From Dasypus novemcinctus (Eukaryota > Chordata > Mammalia > Cingulata > Dasypodidae), in contig NC_080702.1 of assembly GCF_030445035.2 (NCBI RefSeq), positions 28,164,053 to 28,228,052 of the forward strand: a stretch of 64,000 bases of DNA, in the 5' to 3' direction. Below are positions 31,301 to 45,212 of the stretch, one piece after another (position 1 is the first letter of the stretch; each line of letters opens with the position of its first letter). The position numbers and the translations under genes are program-made. The notes under the pieces are model-generated. The model saw nothing but the letters and a program-made list of their open reading frames with translations. It ran no database searches and was not told where the DNA came from.

Positions 31301-32200
31301 CCCTATAATACTAGGCTAAGTTTCAATTTCAAGCATAAAGTTTCATAAGTACAGTCTTCAATATTAATGGCCCATCAATGGATGATCCTCCCTCACTAAT
31401 CATTGCCCCTGTACTCAGAGTATTTTTGCTCTTCCATTAGAGAAAGTGGCAGAGCTCCCCAGGATGGAAATTTGATATTCTTTCAGTTATTTTGTAGATC
31501 TTCACCCACCGTGACAATGCCCCATGAACATTTCAACATATTTATATACTTTATGTGTATGTCTAGATGAACCTCCTCCCATGTATCATGATCTCTTTAT
31601 ATAGCATGGAGATCAAACTTACTGGCGATGCACTTTCAGAAAAGTTTCTCACATTGAGAAGGCTTTCTTTTCACTTGCTTAACAAAGTGATTTGAGAAAC
31701 AAAAGTGTTTAATTTTGAGGTGGTCCCAGTTATCTGTTTTTTCTTGCATTGCTTGTTCTTTGGGCCTAAGGTTATAGAAACCACGACCTACCACAAAACC
31801 TTGAATATGTTTTCCTACAATTTCTTCTAGCAGTTAAATGGCTCTACCTTTTTTTAAACAAATCAGTTTTATTGATGTGTATTAGTAAAGCATAAATCCA
31901 ACCAAATGTACAATCACATAGCTGTGTGTTCATCACTTCAACCATTATTAGAACATTTTCATTATTCCAATAATGATGAGAATAAACAAACTGCAAACAA
32001 ACACAAAAAACAAACACAAACCTCTCAATCTGTTTCCCCTGCTACACATAGCTGCTATTCTACTTCCACCTGTTTAGTTTATTTATATTTATACTTTGTG
32101 AAAAACACTCCTAGATATGCAATATTACCCATATTCATATTTCTTTATTTTTTTCAAATTAAAAAAATTATTTTAAATTTTAATTTCTCTCTTAATCATC
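31301..32200 (-). repeat. LINE-1 fragments, degenerate
   Basis: It is mixed L1 3' UTR and ORF2 sequence. The AAATCAGTTTTATTGATGTG segment at about 31860-32010 matches the one at 63375-63540. Confidence 0.45.
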
Positions 32201-32269
32201 TTTTTTTAAAGTTAATATATCTCACAAACTGTTACATTAAAAAAGGTAAGATATTCCCATATACCCCAC

Positions 32270-32720
32270 TCCCCACCCCATCACCATTATTTTTAATTGT
32301 ATTTTTTGAAGATACATAGATCACAAAAATGTTACATTAAAAATATAAGAGGTTCCCATATACCCCACACCCCCCACACCCCTCTCCTCCCGCATCAACA
32401 ACCTCTTTCATCATCATGGCACAGTCATTGCATTTGGTGAATGCATTTTGGAGCACTGCTGCACTGCATGGATAATAGTTTACATTGTAGTTTACATTCT
32501 CCCCCAGTACATTCAGTGGGCTATGGCAAGATACATAATGTCCAGCATCTGCCTCTGCATTATCATTTAAGACAACTCCAAGTCCCCAAAATGCCCCCAT
32601 ATCACATCTCTTCTTCCATCTCCCTGTCCTCAGCATCTACTGTGGCCACTTTCTCCACATCAGTCCTACAATTTCTTCCATTACTAGTCACCTATATTCA
32701 TATTTCACATGAGGTTCCAC
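32270..32720 (-). repeat. LINE-1 3'-terminal fragment
   Basis: GATACATAGATCACAAAAAT followed by GTTACATTAAAAATATAAGA and the common TTGTAGTTTACATTCTCCCC block are present. It ends near 32690 where older L1 resumes. Confidence 0.6.
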
Positions 32721-33559
32721 TATGTTACACAGTCCCATGTCACATTTTTTAGCTTTCCTTCTAGTAATATGCATGTTCTTAGACTTTCCCTTTCAACCAT
32801 TGTCATACCCATATAATAACTCTGCTAGTTGCAAACACTATGGTGTTTTTTCGCCATTTCTACCCATTTCCAAAGATTTCCTGTCTTTTTTTTTTTTTTT
32901 AACCACTTGTGCATAGATTAACCATCAGTTTTCCATTCTCTACCCTGCTTCTATTTTCTGGTGACCTATATTCTAATATTAACTCCATGAATTTATACAA
33001 TATACTTAACTTCATAATAGAGCAATCATACACAGTATTTTCCTTTTGCATCTGGCTTGCTCTACTCAACATAATGTCCTCCATGTTCATCCATATTGTG
33101 GCTTGCTTCATAACTTCATTTCTTCTTATAGTTGCATAATATTCCATTGTGTGTTTATACCACAGTTTGTTTATCCATTCATCAGTTGATGGATACCTAG
33201 GTTGTTTCCATCTTTTGGCCATTGTGAATAACGTTCACTATGATTGTCAGCGTGTGGGTGTCTGTTCATGTCACTGCTCTCAGTTCTTCTGGGTATATAC
33301 CTAGCAGTGGCTTTGCTGAGTCACATGGCAAGTCTATATTCAGCTTCCTTAGGAACTGCCAAACAGTCCTCCACAGTGGCTGTTCCACTTCACATTCCCA
33401 CCAACAGTGAATAAACATTCCTATCTCTCCACATCCTCTCCAATACTTACAGCTTTCTGACTTTTTAATAGTGGCCATCCTAATAGGTGTGAATGATATC
33501 TCATAGTTTTGATGTGCATCCCCCTAATCACTAGTGATGTTGAACATTTTTTCATGTAT

Positions 33560-33740
33560 TTTTAAAAAAGATTTATTTATTTCTTCCTCCCCCTCATTAT
33601 TTTGTTCTCACTGTCTGCTCTCTGTGTCTGTTCATTGTGTGCTTGTCTTTTTAGGAGGCACCAGGAACCAAACCTGGGACCTCCTATGTGGGAGGGAGGT
33701 ATCCAGTGGCTTGAGTCACTTCCACTCCCTCTTGTGTTTT
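33560..33740 (-). repeat. Short tRNA-headed SINE inserted in LINE-1 copy B
   Basis: The minus strand reads GGGAGTGGAAGTGACTCAAG, CATAGGAGGTCCCAGGTTTG and ends in AAATAAATAAATCTTTTT. Confidence 0.6.
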
Positions 33741-34159
33741 ATGTTGTTAGGGTTTTTTGTTTTTTGGTTTTTTTTTGCCTTTTGTATTTCTTCTTTGAAC
33801 AAAAGTCTACTCAGGTCTTTTGCCCACTTTTCAATCAGGTCATTTGTCATTTTATTGTTAAGTTGTATATCATGGATATTAAACCCTTATAGGATATGTG
33901 ATTGCCAAATATTTTCTCCCATTGAGTTGGCTGCCTTTTCTCCCTTTTGACCAAGTATCTGAGGGTCTAAAGTGTTTACTTTTGAGGAGGTTCCATTTAT
34001 CTAGTTTTTTTCTTTTGTTTGTGCTTTGGGTGTAAATTTTAGGAAACTACCACCTACCAGAAGATCTTAAGGATGTTTTCCTACATTTTCTTCTAGTAGT
34101 ATTGTGGTCATTGCATTTATATTTAGGTACTTGATCTTTTACTTATTTTATTTTATTTT

Positions 34160-34235
34160 TTATTTCATTTTTAGGTACTGGTGCTAGGGAATGAATCCAG
34201 GACCTCTTATGTGGGAAGCAAGTGCTTCCCTCCAT
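34160..34235 (-). repeat. Short tRNA-headed SINE fragment in LINE-1 copy B
   Basis: The minus strand reads GGAAGCACTTGCTTCCCACA and GGTCCTGGATTCATTCCC, then TACCTAAAAAT. Confidence 0.5.
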
Positions 34236-36447
34236 TTTATTTTTGTATAAGGTGTGAGATAGGGTTCTCTTTCTTTCAGCTATGGATATCCAGTTCTCCA
34301 TTTGTTGACTAGGTCTTGTTCAGACCCAGCTGGGTGGTGTTGACAGCATTGTAAAAAATTACTTGACCATAGACATGAAGGTCTATTTCTGAATTCTTAG
34401 TTCAGTTCCATTAGTCCATATGTCTATTTTCATGCCATTTCCATGCTGTTTTTTTAAACACTGTAGCTAAGTAATATGCCTTAAAGCAAAAAATTGAGAT
34501 TTCTTCAACTTCATTTCTCTTTTTAAAGACAGTTTTGACTATTTTGGACCCCTTACCCTTCCAAATAAATTTAATAATTGTCTTTTTCATTTCTGTAAAG
34601 CAAGAAAAAGAAAGAAAGATGTTGGAGTTTTTATTGGAATTGTGTTGAATAGTAAATCAGTTTGGGTAGAATTATTGTCATCTGATGACACTTAGTCTTC
34701 CAGTACGTGAACACAGAATGCTCTATTTATTTAGGTCATCTTTGGTTTCATTTGGCAAAGTTTTGTAGCTTTCTGGATACAGATCCTTTATGTTCTTGGT
34801 TAAGTTTATTCCTAAATATTTGATTCTTTTATTTGCTATTGTAAATGGGATTTTTTCTGACTCCCTCCTCAGATGGCTCATTAATAGTGTATAGAAACAG
34901 TATAGATTTTTGCATATGTCTTGTATTCCACCACTTTGCTAAACTTGTCTCTTAGTTCTAGGGTTTTTCTTGTGGATTTTTCAGGATTTTCTAGATATAG
35001 GATTATATTATCAGTGAGCAGCAAAAATTTTACTTCTTCCTTTCCTATTTGTGTGCCTCTAATTTCTTTTTCTTGCCTAATTGCTCTTGCTAGAACTTGT
35101 AGCACAATTCAAATAACTGTAGAGACAGTGGGCATCCTTGTCTTGTTCCAATCTCAACTGGAAAGCTTTCAGTCTTCTACTGTTGAGTATAATGTTAATT
35201 GTAGGTTTTTCATATATGCACTTTACCATGTCAAGAAAGTTTCCTTTTATTCTTATCTTCTGGAGTGTGTGTGCATTTGTGCATGTGTGTATTTTATCAG
35301 GAAAGGATGCTCTCTTTTGTTAAATGCCTTTTTCTGAATCAAATGACATGATCATGTGATATTTCTTCAGTTGATTAGTGTGGTTCATAAATATTATGAT
35401 TGCTATTTCTTCTTGTGAATTGTCCCTTTTAATAATACCTAGTGACTTTCTTCATGGCTTATAACAGTTTTGCATCTAAAATCTATTTTTTCTGATATTA
35501 GTATTGCTACTCCAGATCTTTTTTGGTTCCTATTTGTGTGGAATGTCCTTTTTCCAAACTTTCAGTTTCAGTGTGATTTTGTCCTTGCATTTAAGGTTAG
35601 TACCTTGTAGATAATATATAGATGGCTCATACATTTGTTCCCATTCTGTCAGTCTATGTCTTTTGATTGGGGAGTTCAATCCCTTAATGTTCAGTATTAT
35701 TACTGTAAAGGCATTTCTTACTTTGTCCATTTTATCCTTTGGCTTTCCATTGTCGTATCTGTCTTTTTTATCCTTTTAGTTACCCTTACTAATAATCTTC
35801 ATTTCTACACTCTTCTCTGAGTCTCTCACCCTTGTCTTTTCCTTTCAGCCTGCTGCACTCCCTTTAGTATCATTTGCCAATCCAGTCTTTTGGTAACAAA
35901 CTCTCTCAGTTTTTTTCTGTGAAGATTTTAAGCTCATGCTCATTTTTGAAGGACAGTTTTGTCAGATAAAGAATTATTGACTGGCAGTTTTTTCTCTTTC
36001 AGTACCTAAAATCTATCCTACCACTTCCTTCTTGCCTCCATGGTTTCTGATGAGAGATTGGCATTTAGTCTTATTGAGCTTCCCTTGTATGTGATGCATT
36101 GCTTTTCTCTTGCTACTTTCAGAATACTTTTTTTATCTCTGGCATTTGATATTCTGAGTAGTAGGTGTCTCGGAATAAGTCTATTTGGATGTATTCTCCT
36201 TGGGGTGTATTGTCCTTCTTGGATATTGATATTTATGTCTTTCATTAGAGTTGGGAAATTTTGGGTCATTATTTTTAAAAATGTTCTTTCTGCCCCTTTT
36301 CTGTTCTCTTCTCCTTTTGGGACACCTATAATGTGTATGTTTGTGTATTTTGCATTGTCATTCAATTCCCTGAGACATTGTTCAATTTTTTCCCATTCTT
36401 TCCTTTTTCCAATCTCCTGTCTTTTCAAGTCATATACTCTGTCTTCT

Positions 36448-36857
36448 TTTTTAAAAAGATTTACTTATTTTTTTATTTCTCTCACCTCCCCCCCAGTTGT
36501 CTGTTCTCTGTGTGTATTTGCTGCGTATTCTTCTTTGTCTGCTTCTGTTGTTGTCAGCAGCATGGGAATCTGTTTCTTTTTGTTGCATCATCTTGTTGTG
36601 TCAGCTCTCTGTGTGTGCAGTGCCATTCTTGATCAGGCTGCACTTTCTTTCACACTGGGCAGCTCTCCTTACGGGGTGCACTCCTTGCATGTGGGGCTCC
36701 CCTACACAGAGACACCCCTGTGTGGCACAGTACTCTTTTTGCGCATCAGCACTGTGCATGGGCCAGCTCCACACAGGTCAAGGAGGCCTGGGATTTGAAC
36801 CGCAGACCTCCCATGTGGTGGACGGACGCCCTAACCACTGGGCCAAGTCCGCTTCCC
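36448..36857 (-). repeat. Dasypus-type SINE, full length, with TSD
   Basis: It has the same head and body as the 24040 copy. TACTCTGTCTTCT at 36435-36447 and 36858-36870 is a perfect 13-bp target-site duplication. It sits in the ORF1 region of LINE-1 copy B. Confidence 0.9.
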
Positions 36858-37009
36858 TACTCTGTCTTCTAATTCACTAATTCTGTCCTCAACCAATTCA
36901 AACCTGTTGTTATATGCCTTAATATATTTTTATTCTCATCCATTGTGTTTCATTCCCATAAGCTCTGTTATTTTTCTTTGCAGACTTTCAAATTGTTCTT
37001 TTAAATTAA

Positions 37010-38060
37010 TTTATCAAAGTATATCACTCATACATAAACATATATGAACAATAACTGTATAATAGTAGTTGTGAACTTACAAAACAAACATATATAGTAT
37101 CATACAGGACTCTCATAACTCACCCTACCACCAATGTCTTGCATAGTTGTTAAACCTTTTTAACTAATGATTCAAGAGCATTGTTAAGATATGACTATTA
37201 ACAAAGTATTTTCCCCCAATCAACCGTATTATTATCTTTATATCATTTATATATGAACATACATTAAAAATTAAGTGTATAGTAAAAGTTGTGAGCTTAC
37301 AAAGCAAACATGCCTAACATCATACAGGGGTGCCATACATCAGCTCTCCACCAGCACCTTGCATTGTTATGAGATGTTTGTTACAGATTATGAAAGAACA
37401 TTGTCAAAATCTTACTACTAATCATAGTCCTTATCCTACATTTGATGTGTCTTTCACCCAACCAGCCTATTAGTATTTTTAAAATATATTTTATATGTCA
37501 GAAATTGTAAACTTATAAAACAATCATGCACACGGGTGGAATTCCCAAACAATACCCTTCCATCAACATACCACACTGTGGTGGAACATTTGCTACAGAT
37601 AAGATAATATTTGATTGTTATCATGTCCATAGCGTACATTTAGCTCACATTTTCCACACTGCCTCATTATCAGCACAGTACATCTTTCACATAGATGCAA
37701 GAATATTATATTATTACTGCTAACCACATTCCATAGGTCACTTCAGCTGTATTTTTCCCAAGCTTCTCCACATTTCCAAACACTGCAGTGGTAATATACA
37801 TTTGTTCTAGCTCACAAAGGACACTCTCACATCTGTACCATCAACCACAATTCTCATCCACTTCTCAGTTTACTGTGCTATTCACTTCCTAGATTATTCA
37901 CTAACATTCTGTCAATTGGCATTTACATCCCTAGAATATCATTTTCAGCCACATCCCCATTTATAAACTTGCTGTTACCCACCATGTGTTACCATCCACT
38001 GTATACATTTCCACACTTTTACAGTAAAGCTAATTAAGACTTCTACATACCTTAAACATC
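37010..38060 (-). repeat. Serial LINE-1 3' UTR fragments
   Basis: Three related pieces each open with GTTGTGA(A/G)CTTACAAA(A/G)CAAACAT-type or AAACTTATAAAACAATCATG sequence (about 37065, 37290, 37505). This suggests repeated tandem 3' UTR modules or nested insertions. Confidence 0.5.
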
Positions 38061-38069
38061 AGTTATCCT

Positions 38070-38630
38070 CTTATCTTCTTTAAGAATCCACCACCTACCA
38101 CCAGATCTTGAAGATATTTTCCTATAATTTCTTCTAGAAGTTTTATGGTTCTTGCTTTTATTTTGAGGTTTTGATCCATTTTGAGTTAATTTTTGAATAA
38201 GGTGTGAGATAGAGTTCCTCTTTCCTTCTTTCAGCTATGGATATCCAATTCTTTAAGCCCCATTTTTGAATGCACTGTTCTGCCCAAGGTGTGTGGGTTT
38301 GACAAAAATCACTTGAACATACATGTGAAGGTCAAAATCACTTAATCGTACATGTCAGGGTCTGTTTCCGAATAATCAATTTGGTTCAATTGGTCTATGT
38401 GTCTGTCTTTATGCCAGTACTATGCTGTTTTTACCCCTATAGCTAGGTACATGATTTAAAGTCTGGAGATGAGGATTTGCTTTTCCTTTTTATGATGTTT
38501 CTGGCTATTCAGGACCACTTACCTTTCAAAAGAATTTTGATGCTCATGTTTTCAATTTTTTTTTAGTGCTGGGGGAATTTTTTATTGGGATTGCATTGAA
38601 TCTGTATATCAATTTGAGTAAACTTTACAT
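38070..38630 (-). repeat. LINE-1 ORF2 fragment (older copy)
   Basis: TTTTGATCCATTTTGAGTTA and AATAAGGTGTGAGATAGAG match the ORF2 segment also seen at about 43000 and 57140. The copy is cut at about 38630 by the start of LINE-1 copy A. Confidence 0.6.
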
Positions 38631-38686
38631 CTTTTTTTTCATTTTTTTTCTTTATTTTCTTTTAAATGTTACATTAAAAAAATATG

Positions 38687-39106
38687 GTGGAGGACATGGC
38701 CCAGTGGTTGGGGCATCCATCTACCACATGGGGGGTCTGCGGTTTGGACCCCGGGCCTCCTTGACCCGTGTGGAGCTGGCCCACATGCAGTGCTGATGCG
38801 CACAAGGAGTGCTGTGCCATGCAGGGGTGTCCCCTGTATAGGGGAGCCCCACGCGCAGGAGGTGCACCCCGTGGGGAGAGCCGTGAAGCATGAAAGAGGG
38901 TGCAGCCTGCCCAGGAATGGAACCACACACGCAGAGAGCTGACACAGCAAGATGACGCAACAGGAAGAAACACAAATTCCCATGCCACTGACAACAACAG
39001 AACCGGACAAAGAAGATGCAGCAAAATGGACACAGAGAGCAGACAACTGGGGTGGGGGGGCGGGGGGAGGAGGAGATAAATAAATAGATAAATCTTTTCT
39101 AAAAAT
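38687..39106 (+). repeat. Dasypus-type SINE inserted in LINE-1 copy A 3' UTR
   Basis: It starts GTGGAGGACATGGCCCAGTG, with GGTTTGGACCCCGGG as B-box region and an AGATAAATAAATAGATAAAT tail. The L1 sequence ATTAAAAAAATATG is interrupted at its left edge and resumes as TTAAAAAAATGAGGTCCCC at its right. Confidence 0.85.
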
Positions 39107-42100
39107 TTAAAAAAATGAGGTCCCCATATACCCCCCACCCACCCATGCCACCCCTCTCACATCAACAAACTCTCCCATCATTGTGGCACATCCACTGCTC
39201 CCAGCAAATACATTCTGGAGAACCACTGCAGCACATAGACAGTGGTCCGCATTGTAGTCCACACTCTCCCCCAGTCCAGCCAGTGGGCCACGAGAGAACA
39301 CATAACATCCAGCATCCATCCCTGCAGCACCACCTAGGACAACACCAAATCCTGAAAATGCCCCCACACCATATCTCTTCTTCCCTCTCTGGACCATCAG
39401 CAGCCACTGTGGCCACCCTCTCCACATCACTACTACAATTCCTTCCCTTACTAATCACAATAGTTCCCCAGCAGAACACCAGTAAGTCCACTCTAATCCA
39501 TACTCTATTCTTCCATCTTGTGGACCTGAGACGGCTATGTCCAGTCCTTCTCTCCATCAAGAGAAGGTTTAGATTCCACATGGATGGTGGATGCAATTCT
39601 CCTGCTTGCAGCTGTAGGCATTCTTGGCTCCCTGGTGTGGTGGTTGACCCTCTTCACCTCTTTGTCAGCTGGCCATGGTAAGTCCAAGAAACCAAAGTGT
39701 AGGAGCTGCATGTCTGCTGAGGCCCAGGGCCTGGCTGTCATATGGACAGTTCAGAGATTCAGGTCTCCTGAGTATACAACAACCCAAACACCAACCACAG
39801 ATCCGGGAAAAGTAACAGAAGAGGCATGTGTAGAAAGGTTATATCTGAGTCCAACTCCATCACACTCAGGAACACAAACTCCAAAGTAGGGCCAACTGAC
39901 ATGGCCCTGAACTCCAGAGCCATCTGCCTTGACCATAGAATGTGTGGGTTGCTGCAGCCCTCAGGAGAACCAGCACCTGGGTTTCCATCTACCTTGGCTG
40001 TCTCTGGTACCCTACTGTGGCATGCATAAGCATCACCCCCTGATGACCTCCCGGCTCTTTTTTGGATACTCATAGCCATATAAAATCAGTTGTCCTTTCC
40101 ATGTTTCCCCTTTTATTGAAGGTCAAAATGCAGTTTTTAACACCTGATATTACATGTAGGCTGAGATATTCTGCTTGTCTGAGTTGACCTGTTTGTTCAT
40201 GGTGTTTTTGTAGTTACATCATCAGCTGGTGCTTGGTAGTAATCCCTCAGTGCCAGGGAGGCACATCCCCGGGAGTCATGTCCCATGCTGGGGGGAAGGC
40301 AATGCATCTACATGCTGAGTTTGGCTTAGAGAGTTGCCACATTTGAGCAACAAGGAGGCTCTCAGGAGGTAACTCTTAGGCAGCCCACAGCTATAGGCCT
40401 AGTTCATATTTCAGGCACACAGGCTCATAATCGGAGCCCTCAGTATCAAGAGCTCATCGTTGGACCATCTATCTTTATTGTTCTTTGCTGTTGCACTTGG
40501 GGGATAGTTGTTGCTCCATTGGGGAATGTGATAGAGCTCCCCTGGTCAGGAATTAAGCACTATGTCATCTGTCATTTCCAACTGAAACCACTGTGGAAAT
40601 ATCCAAACCTTTCTATGGACCCTGTATACATGCCCCAGAGAACTCCCTCCCAACCGCATCCCCCCCACTAATGACACCCCACACAAGTCCTCCTCCCCCA
40701 CCATAGTTGAACCTCTCTGTAGCCCAAAACTTCTTCAAAAAGGAAACCCAATATATTGCCAGGTTCCAATTCATAGAAAAATGGAATATAGCGATGGGTT
40801 TAAAAGTTAGATATAGAATACACAGAAATTTAGAAAAATTAAATAAAGGAAAAATAAATTGGGGTATCAAAGAAATTTAAAAAATGAAAAAGCTTTGTTT
40901 TAGACATATTGCCTTTCATCAGTGCTATAGGTATTGCCCTGTATGTACACTGGCAAAGCAATTTCTTCCATTTCTTTCTCAGTGTCTACCTCCTTTCTTT
41001 CTTTCTTTCTTTCTTTTTTTTCCCCCCGATTATTAAGTTTCTGTTGACATAAGTTTTAGGTCACAATAATTCACATATACAATATATGTTACTCCCACAT
41101 ATCCAATGTCAAACCCTTTATCCCTTCCCCAACAGTGATCTTTTTAATGTTCATATTATATTTGCAGAAGCTAATGTAAATATATTGAAATGATACCTTT
41201 CAAACATGGTTCCATTTGGTTTACATCATGGTTTATATTTTAGAGTTACAATTTTCTAAGTTTTTAGTTATCTTATGTTTTACGGTGTGGTTTACATTTT
41301 AGCCTATAGACTTTAATACATTTTAGTGTAATTTAACATGACCTATATCCATCATGGCATGGTCCTGTGGAACACTTCATTGCCCCACAGTTACCCTGAT
41401 TCCATGTATTCAACACTTCTTTCCCCCTCCCCTCAGGGCCCACCATGACAATCAATCTTCATTACTTGAGGGACCATATCCAGAGATACTTGCAAAAATG
41501 TTGAGGGCTTCACATACTTGACTGCCCTAACCCATTGGGAGCAACCATTCCTCTCAAAATATACAATTCCCTCTGTTTGAGAACATCAGTCCTCCCCAGG
41601 ATGTGGGCATACCTTCACTCTCATTGTGTGGGTCTCTACACAATGATATAATCCATTATGACAAAATGAGCACTCACACACTCCCCAGAAGCTTGCCCTG
41701 TGTCAGATGCCCATCCTTAAGCATCCCAAACATACAACCTTCCATATTACATTCTCTAAAGAGTTTTCTCTGCACCACAATTTCAACCACATACCTGACA
41801 ATCTCCCATAATCAAATGTTCCCCTCGCCCTCTCCCCAATTTCTTGGGCAATCTGACCCATCCTCCCATCCCTAGTGCCCCTAAAGCCCACACAGCCCCA
41901 CTAAAAATTATTCCTATGTCCCCATTTTATCCCTTCCCTGTACAAATACTTACCTCCAGCTTATCATAGATTTCACCCAAGTAGCTGTCAGCTCACAACT
42001 TTCATCTGCCCTCCAACTACCTTAAAGTTTATCATCCAGTCTCTAGCTCCCTGAGACAGCTTGGTTTACTTATTTCATATCAGAGAGGTCATGTAGTATT

Positions 42101-44801
42101 TGTCCTTCAATGCCTGGGTTGCTTCACTCAACATATGGTTCTCAAGATTCATCCATGTTATCACATATGTTTGTAGTATATTCCTTCTTAAAGCTGAGTA
42201 GTATTCCATTGTACATATATACCACATTTGATTTATCCATTCATCTGTTGATGGGCATTTGGGGTGATTCCAACTTTTGGCAATAGCGAATAGTGCTGCA
42301 ATGAACATTGATGTGCATATATCGGTTTGTGTTCTTGTTTTCAGATCCTCTGGGTATATACCCAGCAGTGGAATTTCTCGGTCATATAGCAAATCTATAG
42401 CTAGTTTTTTGAGAAACCACCAAACTGTCCTCCAGAATGGCTGGATCCTTCTGCATTCCCACCAGCAGTGGATGAGTGTTCCCATTCCTCCACATCTCTT
42501 CAATACTTGTAGTCTTCTGATTTTTTGATAGTTGCCAGTCTTATGGGAGTAAGATGGTATCTCGTTGTTTTGATTTGCATTTCCCTAATAGCTAGGGATT
42601 TTGAGCATTTTTTCATTTGTTTTTTAGCCACTTGTATATCTTCTTTGGAGAAGTGTCTGTTCAAATCTTTTCCCCCATTTTTAAAATGGGCTGTTTGTCT
42701 TTTTATTTTCAAGATATAGGAGTTCTTTACATATGCAGGATATAAGTCTCCTATCAGATATATGGTTACCAAATATTTTCTCCCATTGTGTAAGCTCTCT
42801 TTTCACTTTCTTGACAAACTTCTTTGAGGTGCAAAAGGCTTTAATTTTGAGGAAGTTCCATCTATCTATTTGTTCTTTTGCTGCTCATGCTTTTGATGTG
42901 AAGTTCATGAAGCGGTTTCCTATTACAAGGTCCTGTAGATGCTTCCCTGTTTTGCTTTCCAAGGTCTTTATGGTCTTGGCTCTTATATTTAGGTCTTTGA
43001 TCCATCTTGAGTTGATTTTTGTATAAGGTGTGAGTTGGTAATCCTCTTTCATTCTTTTACATATGGATATCCAGTCCTCCAGGCACCATTTGTTGAAGAG
43101 GCCATTCAATCCCAGTTGAGAGGGTTTGATGGCCTTGTCAAATACCATAAGGCTGTATATATGAGGATCTATATCAGAACTCTCAATTCGGTTCCATTGG
43201 TCTGTGTGTCTCTCCTTGTGCCAATACCATGCTGTTTTCACTACTGTAGCTTTGTAGTATGTTTTGAAGTCCGGTCATGTGATTCCTCCAATTTCATTTT
43301 TCTCTTTCAATATGTCTTTGGCTATTCGGGGCCTCTTTCCTTTCCAAATCAATTTCGTAGTTAATTTTTCTAGTTCATTAAAAAATTATGTGTTGATTTT
43401 TATTGGTATTGCATTGAATGTGTAGATCAGTTTTTGGTAGGATAGACATCTTAATAATATTTAGTTTTCCTATCCATGAACAGGGAATATTCTTCCATTT
43501 ATTTAGGTCTTCTTTGATTTCCTTGAACAATGTTGTGTAGTTTTCTGTGTATACGTCTTTTACTTCTTCAGTTAAATTAATTCCAAGGTATTTGATTTTT
43601 TTTTTACTATTGTGAGTGGTATTTGTTTCCTGATTTCCTCCTGAGATTGCTCATTATTGATGTACAGAAATGCTACTGATTTTGGGGGCATTTATCTTGT
43701 AACCTGTGACTTTACTGAACTCATTTGTAAGTTCTAAAAGCTTTGTTGTAGACTTCTCAGGACTTTCTATGTATAGGGCCATATCATCTGCGAATAGTGA
43801 AATTTTGACTTCTTCCTTTCCAATTTGAATGCCTTTTATGTCTGGTTCTTGCCTCAGTGCTCGAGCAGTACTTCTAAGACTATGTTAAATAGAAGGGGTG
43901 ATAGTGGGCATCCTTGTCTTGTTCCTGATCTTAGAAGGAAAGATTTTAGGATTTCACTATTGTAAATGATATTAGCTGTGGGCTTTTCATATATACCCTT
44001 TATCATGTTCAGAAAGTTTCCTTGTATTCCAATCTTTTGCAGTGTTTTTATCAAGAAAGGGTGCTTTCACATGATCATGTGATTTTTCCCTTCAATCTGT
44101 TTATGTGGTGTATTACATTGATTGATTTTCTTATGTTGAACCATCCTTGCATACCAAAAATGAACCCCACCTTGGTCATGGTGTATAATTTGTTTAACGT
44201 GTTGTTGAATATGATTAGGAAGTATTTTGTTGAAGATTTTTCATGTCAAGATTCATTAGAGAGATTGCACTGTGATTTTCCTTTCTTGCAGTGTCTTTGC
44301 TTGCCTTTGGTACTGGAGTAATGTTGGAATCATAGAATGAGTTAGGCAATGTTCCTTCTGTTTCAATTTTTTGGAAGAGTTTAAGCAAGATTGGTGTTAG
44401 CTCTTTCCAGAATGTTTTGTTGAATTCACCCATGAAGCTGTCTGGCCCAGGGCTCTTTTTAGTTGGGAGGTTTTTAATGACTGATTCTATCTCTTTACTT
44501 GTGATTGATTTGTTGAGATCATCAACTTCTTCTTTTGTCAATGTAGGCTGCATATATGTTTCTAGGAATTTGTCCATTTCCTCTAAATTGTTGTTTTTGT
44601 TGGAATATAGTTTTTCAAAATATCCTCTTATGATAGTCTTTATTTCTATGGGATCAGTGGTGATATCTTTCTCATTTCTTATTTTGTGTATTTGCATCTT
44701 CTCTTTTTTTCTTTGTTAATCTAGCTAAAGGTTTCTCAATTTAATTTGATTTTCTCAAAGAGCCAGCTCTTGGTTTTGTTTATTTTTTCAAGTGCTTTCT
44801 T

Positions 44802-45212
44802 TCTTTTTTTTTAATTAATTATTTATTTATTTTTTAATTTACATTAAAAAAAATATGAGGTCCCATTCAACCCCACCGCCCCCGCCCCCCACTCCCCCCA
44901 CAGCAACACTCTCTCCCATCATCATGACACATCCATTGCACCTGGTAAAGTTCATCTCTGAGCATCACTGCACCCCATAGTCAATGGTCCACATCATAGC
45001 CCAGACTCTCTCACGTTCCATCCAGTGGGCCCTGGGGGGATCTACAGTGTCCCGTAATTGTCCGTGAAGCACTATCCAGGACAACTCCACGTCCCGAAAA
45101 TGCCTCCACATCTCATCTCTTCCTCCTGTTCCCCACACCCAGCAGCCCCCATGGCTACCGTTCCCACACCCATTCCACATTTTCTCTGTGGACATTGGAT
45201 TGGTTGTGTCCA
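44802..45212 (-). mobile_element. Young LINE-1 3' fragment inserted in copy A ORF2, with TSD
   Basis: About 410 bp of L1 3' terminus closely match the 19709-20140 sequence. It is flanked by TTTCAAGTGCTTTCTT at 44786-44801 and 45213-45228, a perfect 16-bp target-site duplication. Confidence 0.9.

Larger units (their letters stand above)
32880..37010 (-). mobile_element. LINE-1 copy B, ORF2 to ORF1, degenerate
   Basis: ORF2 C-terminus is at 32899-33222 (STDEWINKLWYKHTMEYYAT) and 33266-33478 (RGCGEIGMFIHCWWECEVEQ). RT-region sequence lies at about 34-35.5 kb and the ORF2 start at 35530-35730 (VIILNIKGLNSPIKRHR). ORF1 C-terminal domain is at 36018-36428. There are many stops. SINEs interrupt it at 33560, 34160 and 36448. 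Confidence 0.8.

Noticed and set aside
39115..39681. 188-codon plus-strand open frame at 39.1-39.7 kb
   Set aside because: It is antisense to the LINE-1 3' UTR and recurs, broken, in other copies of that UTR.
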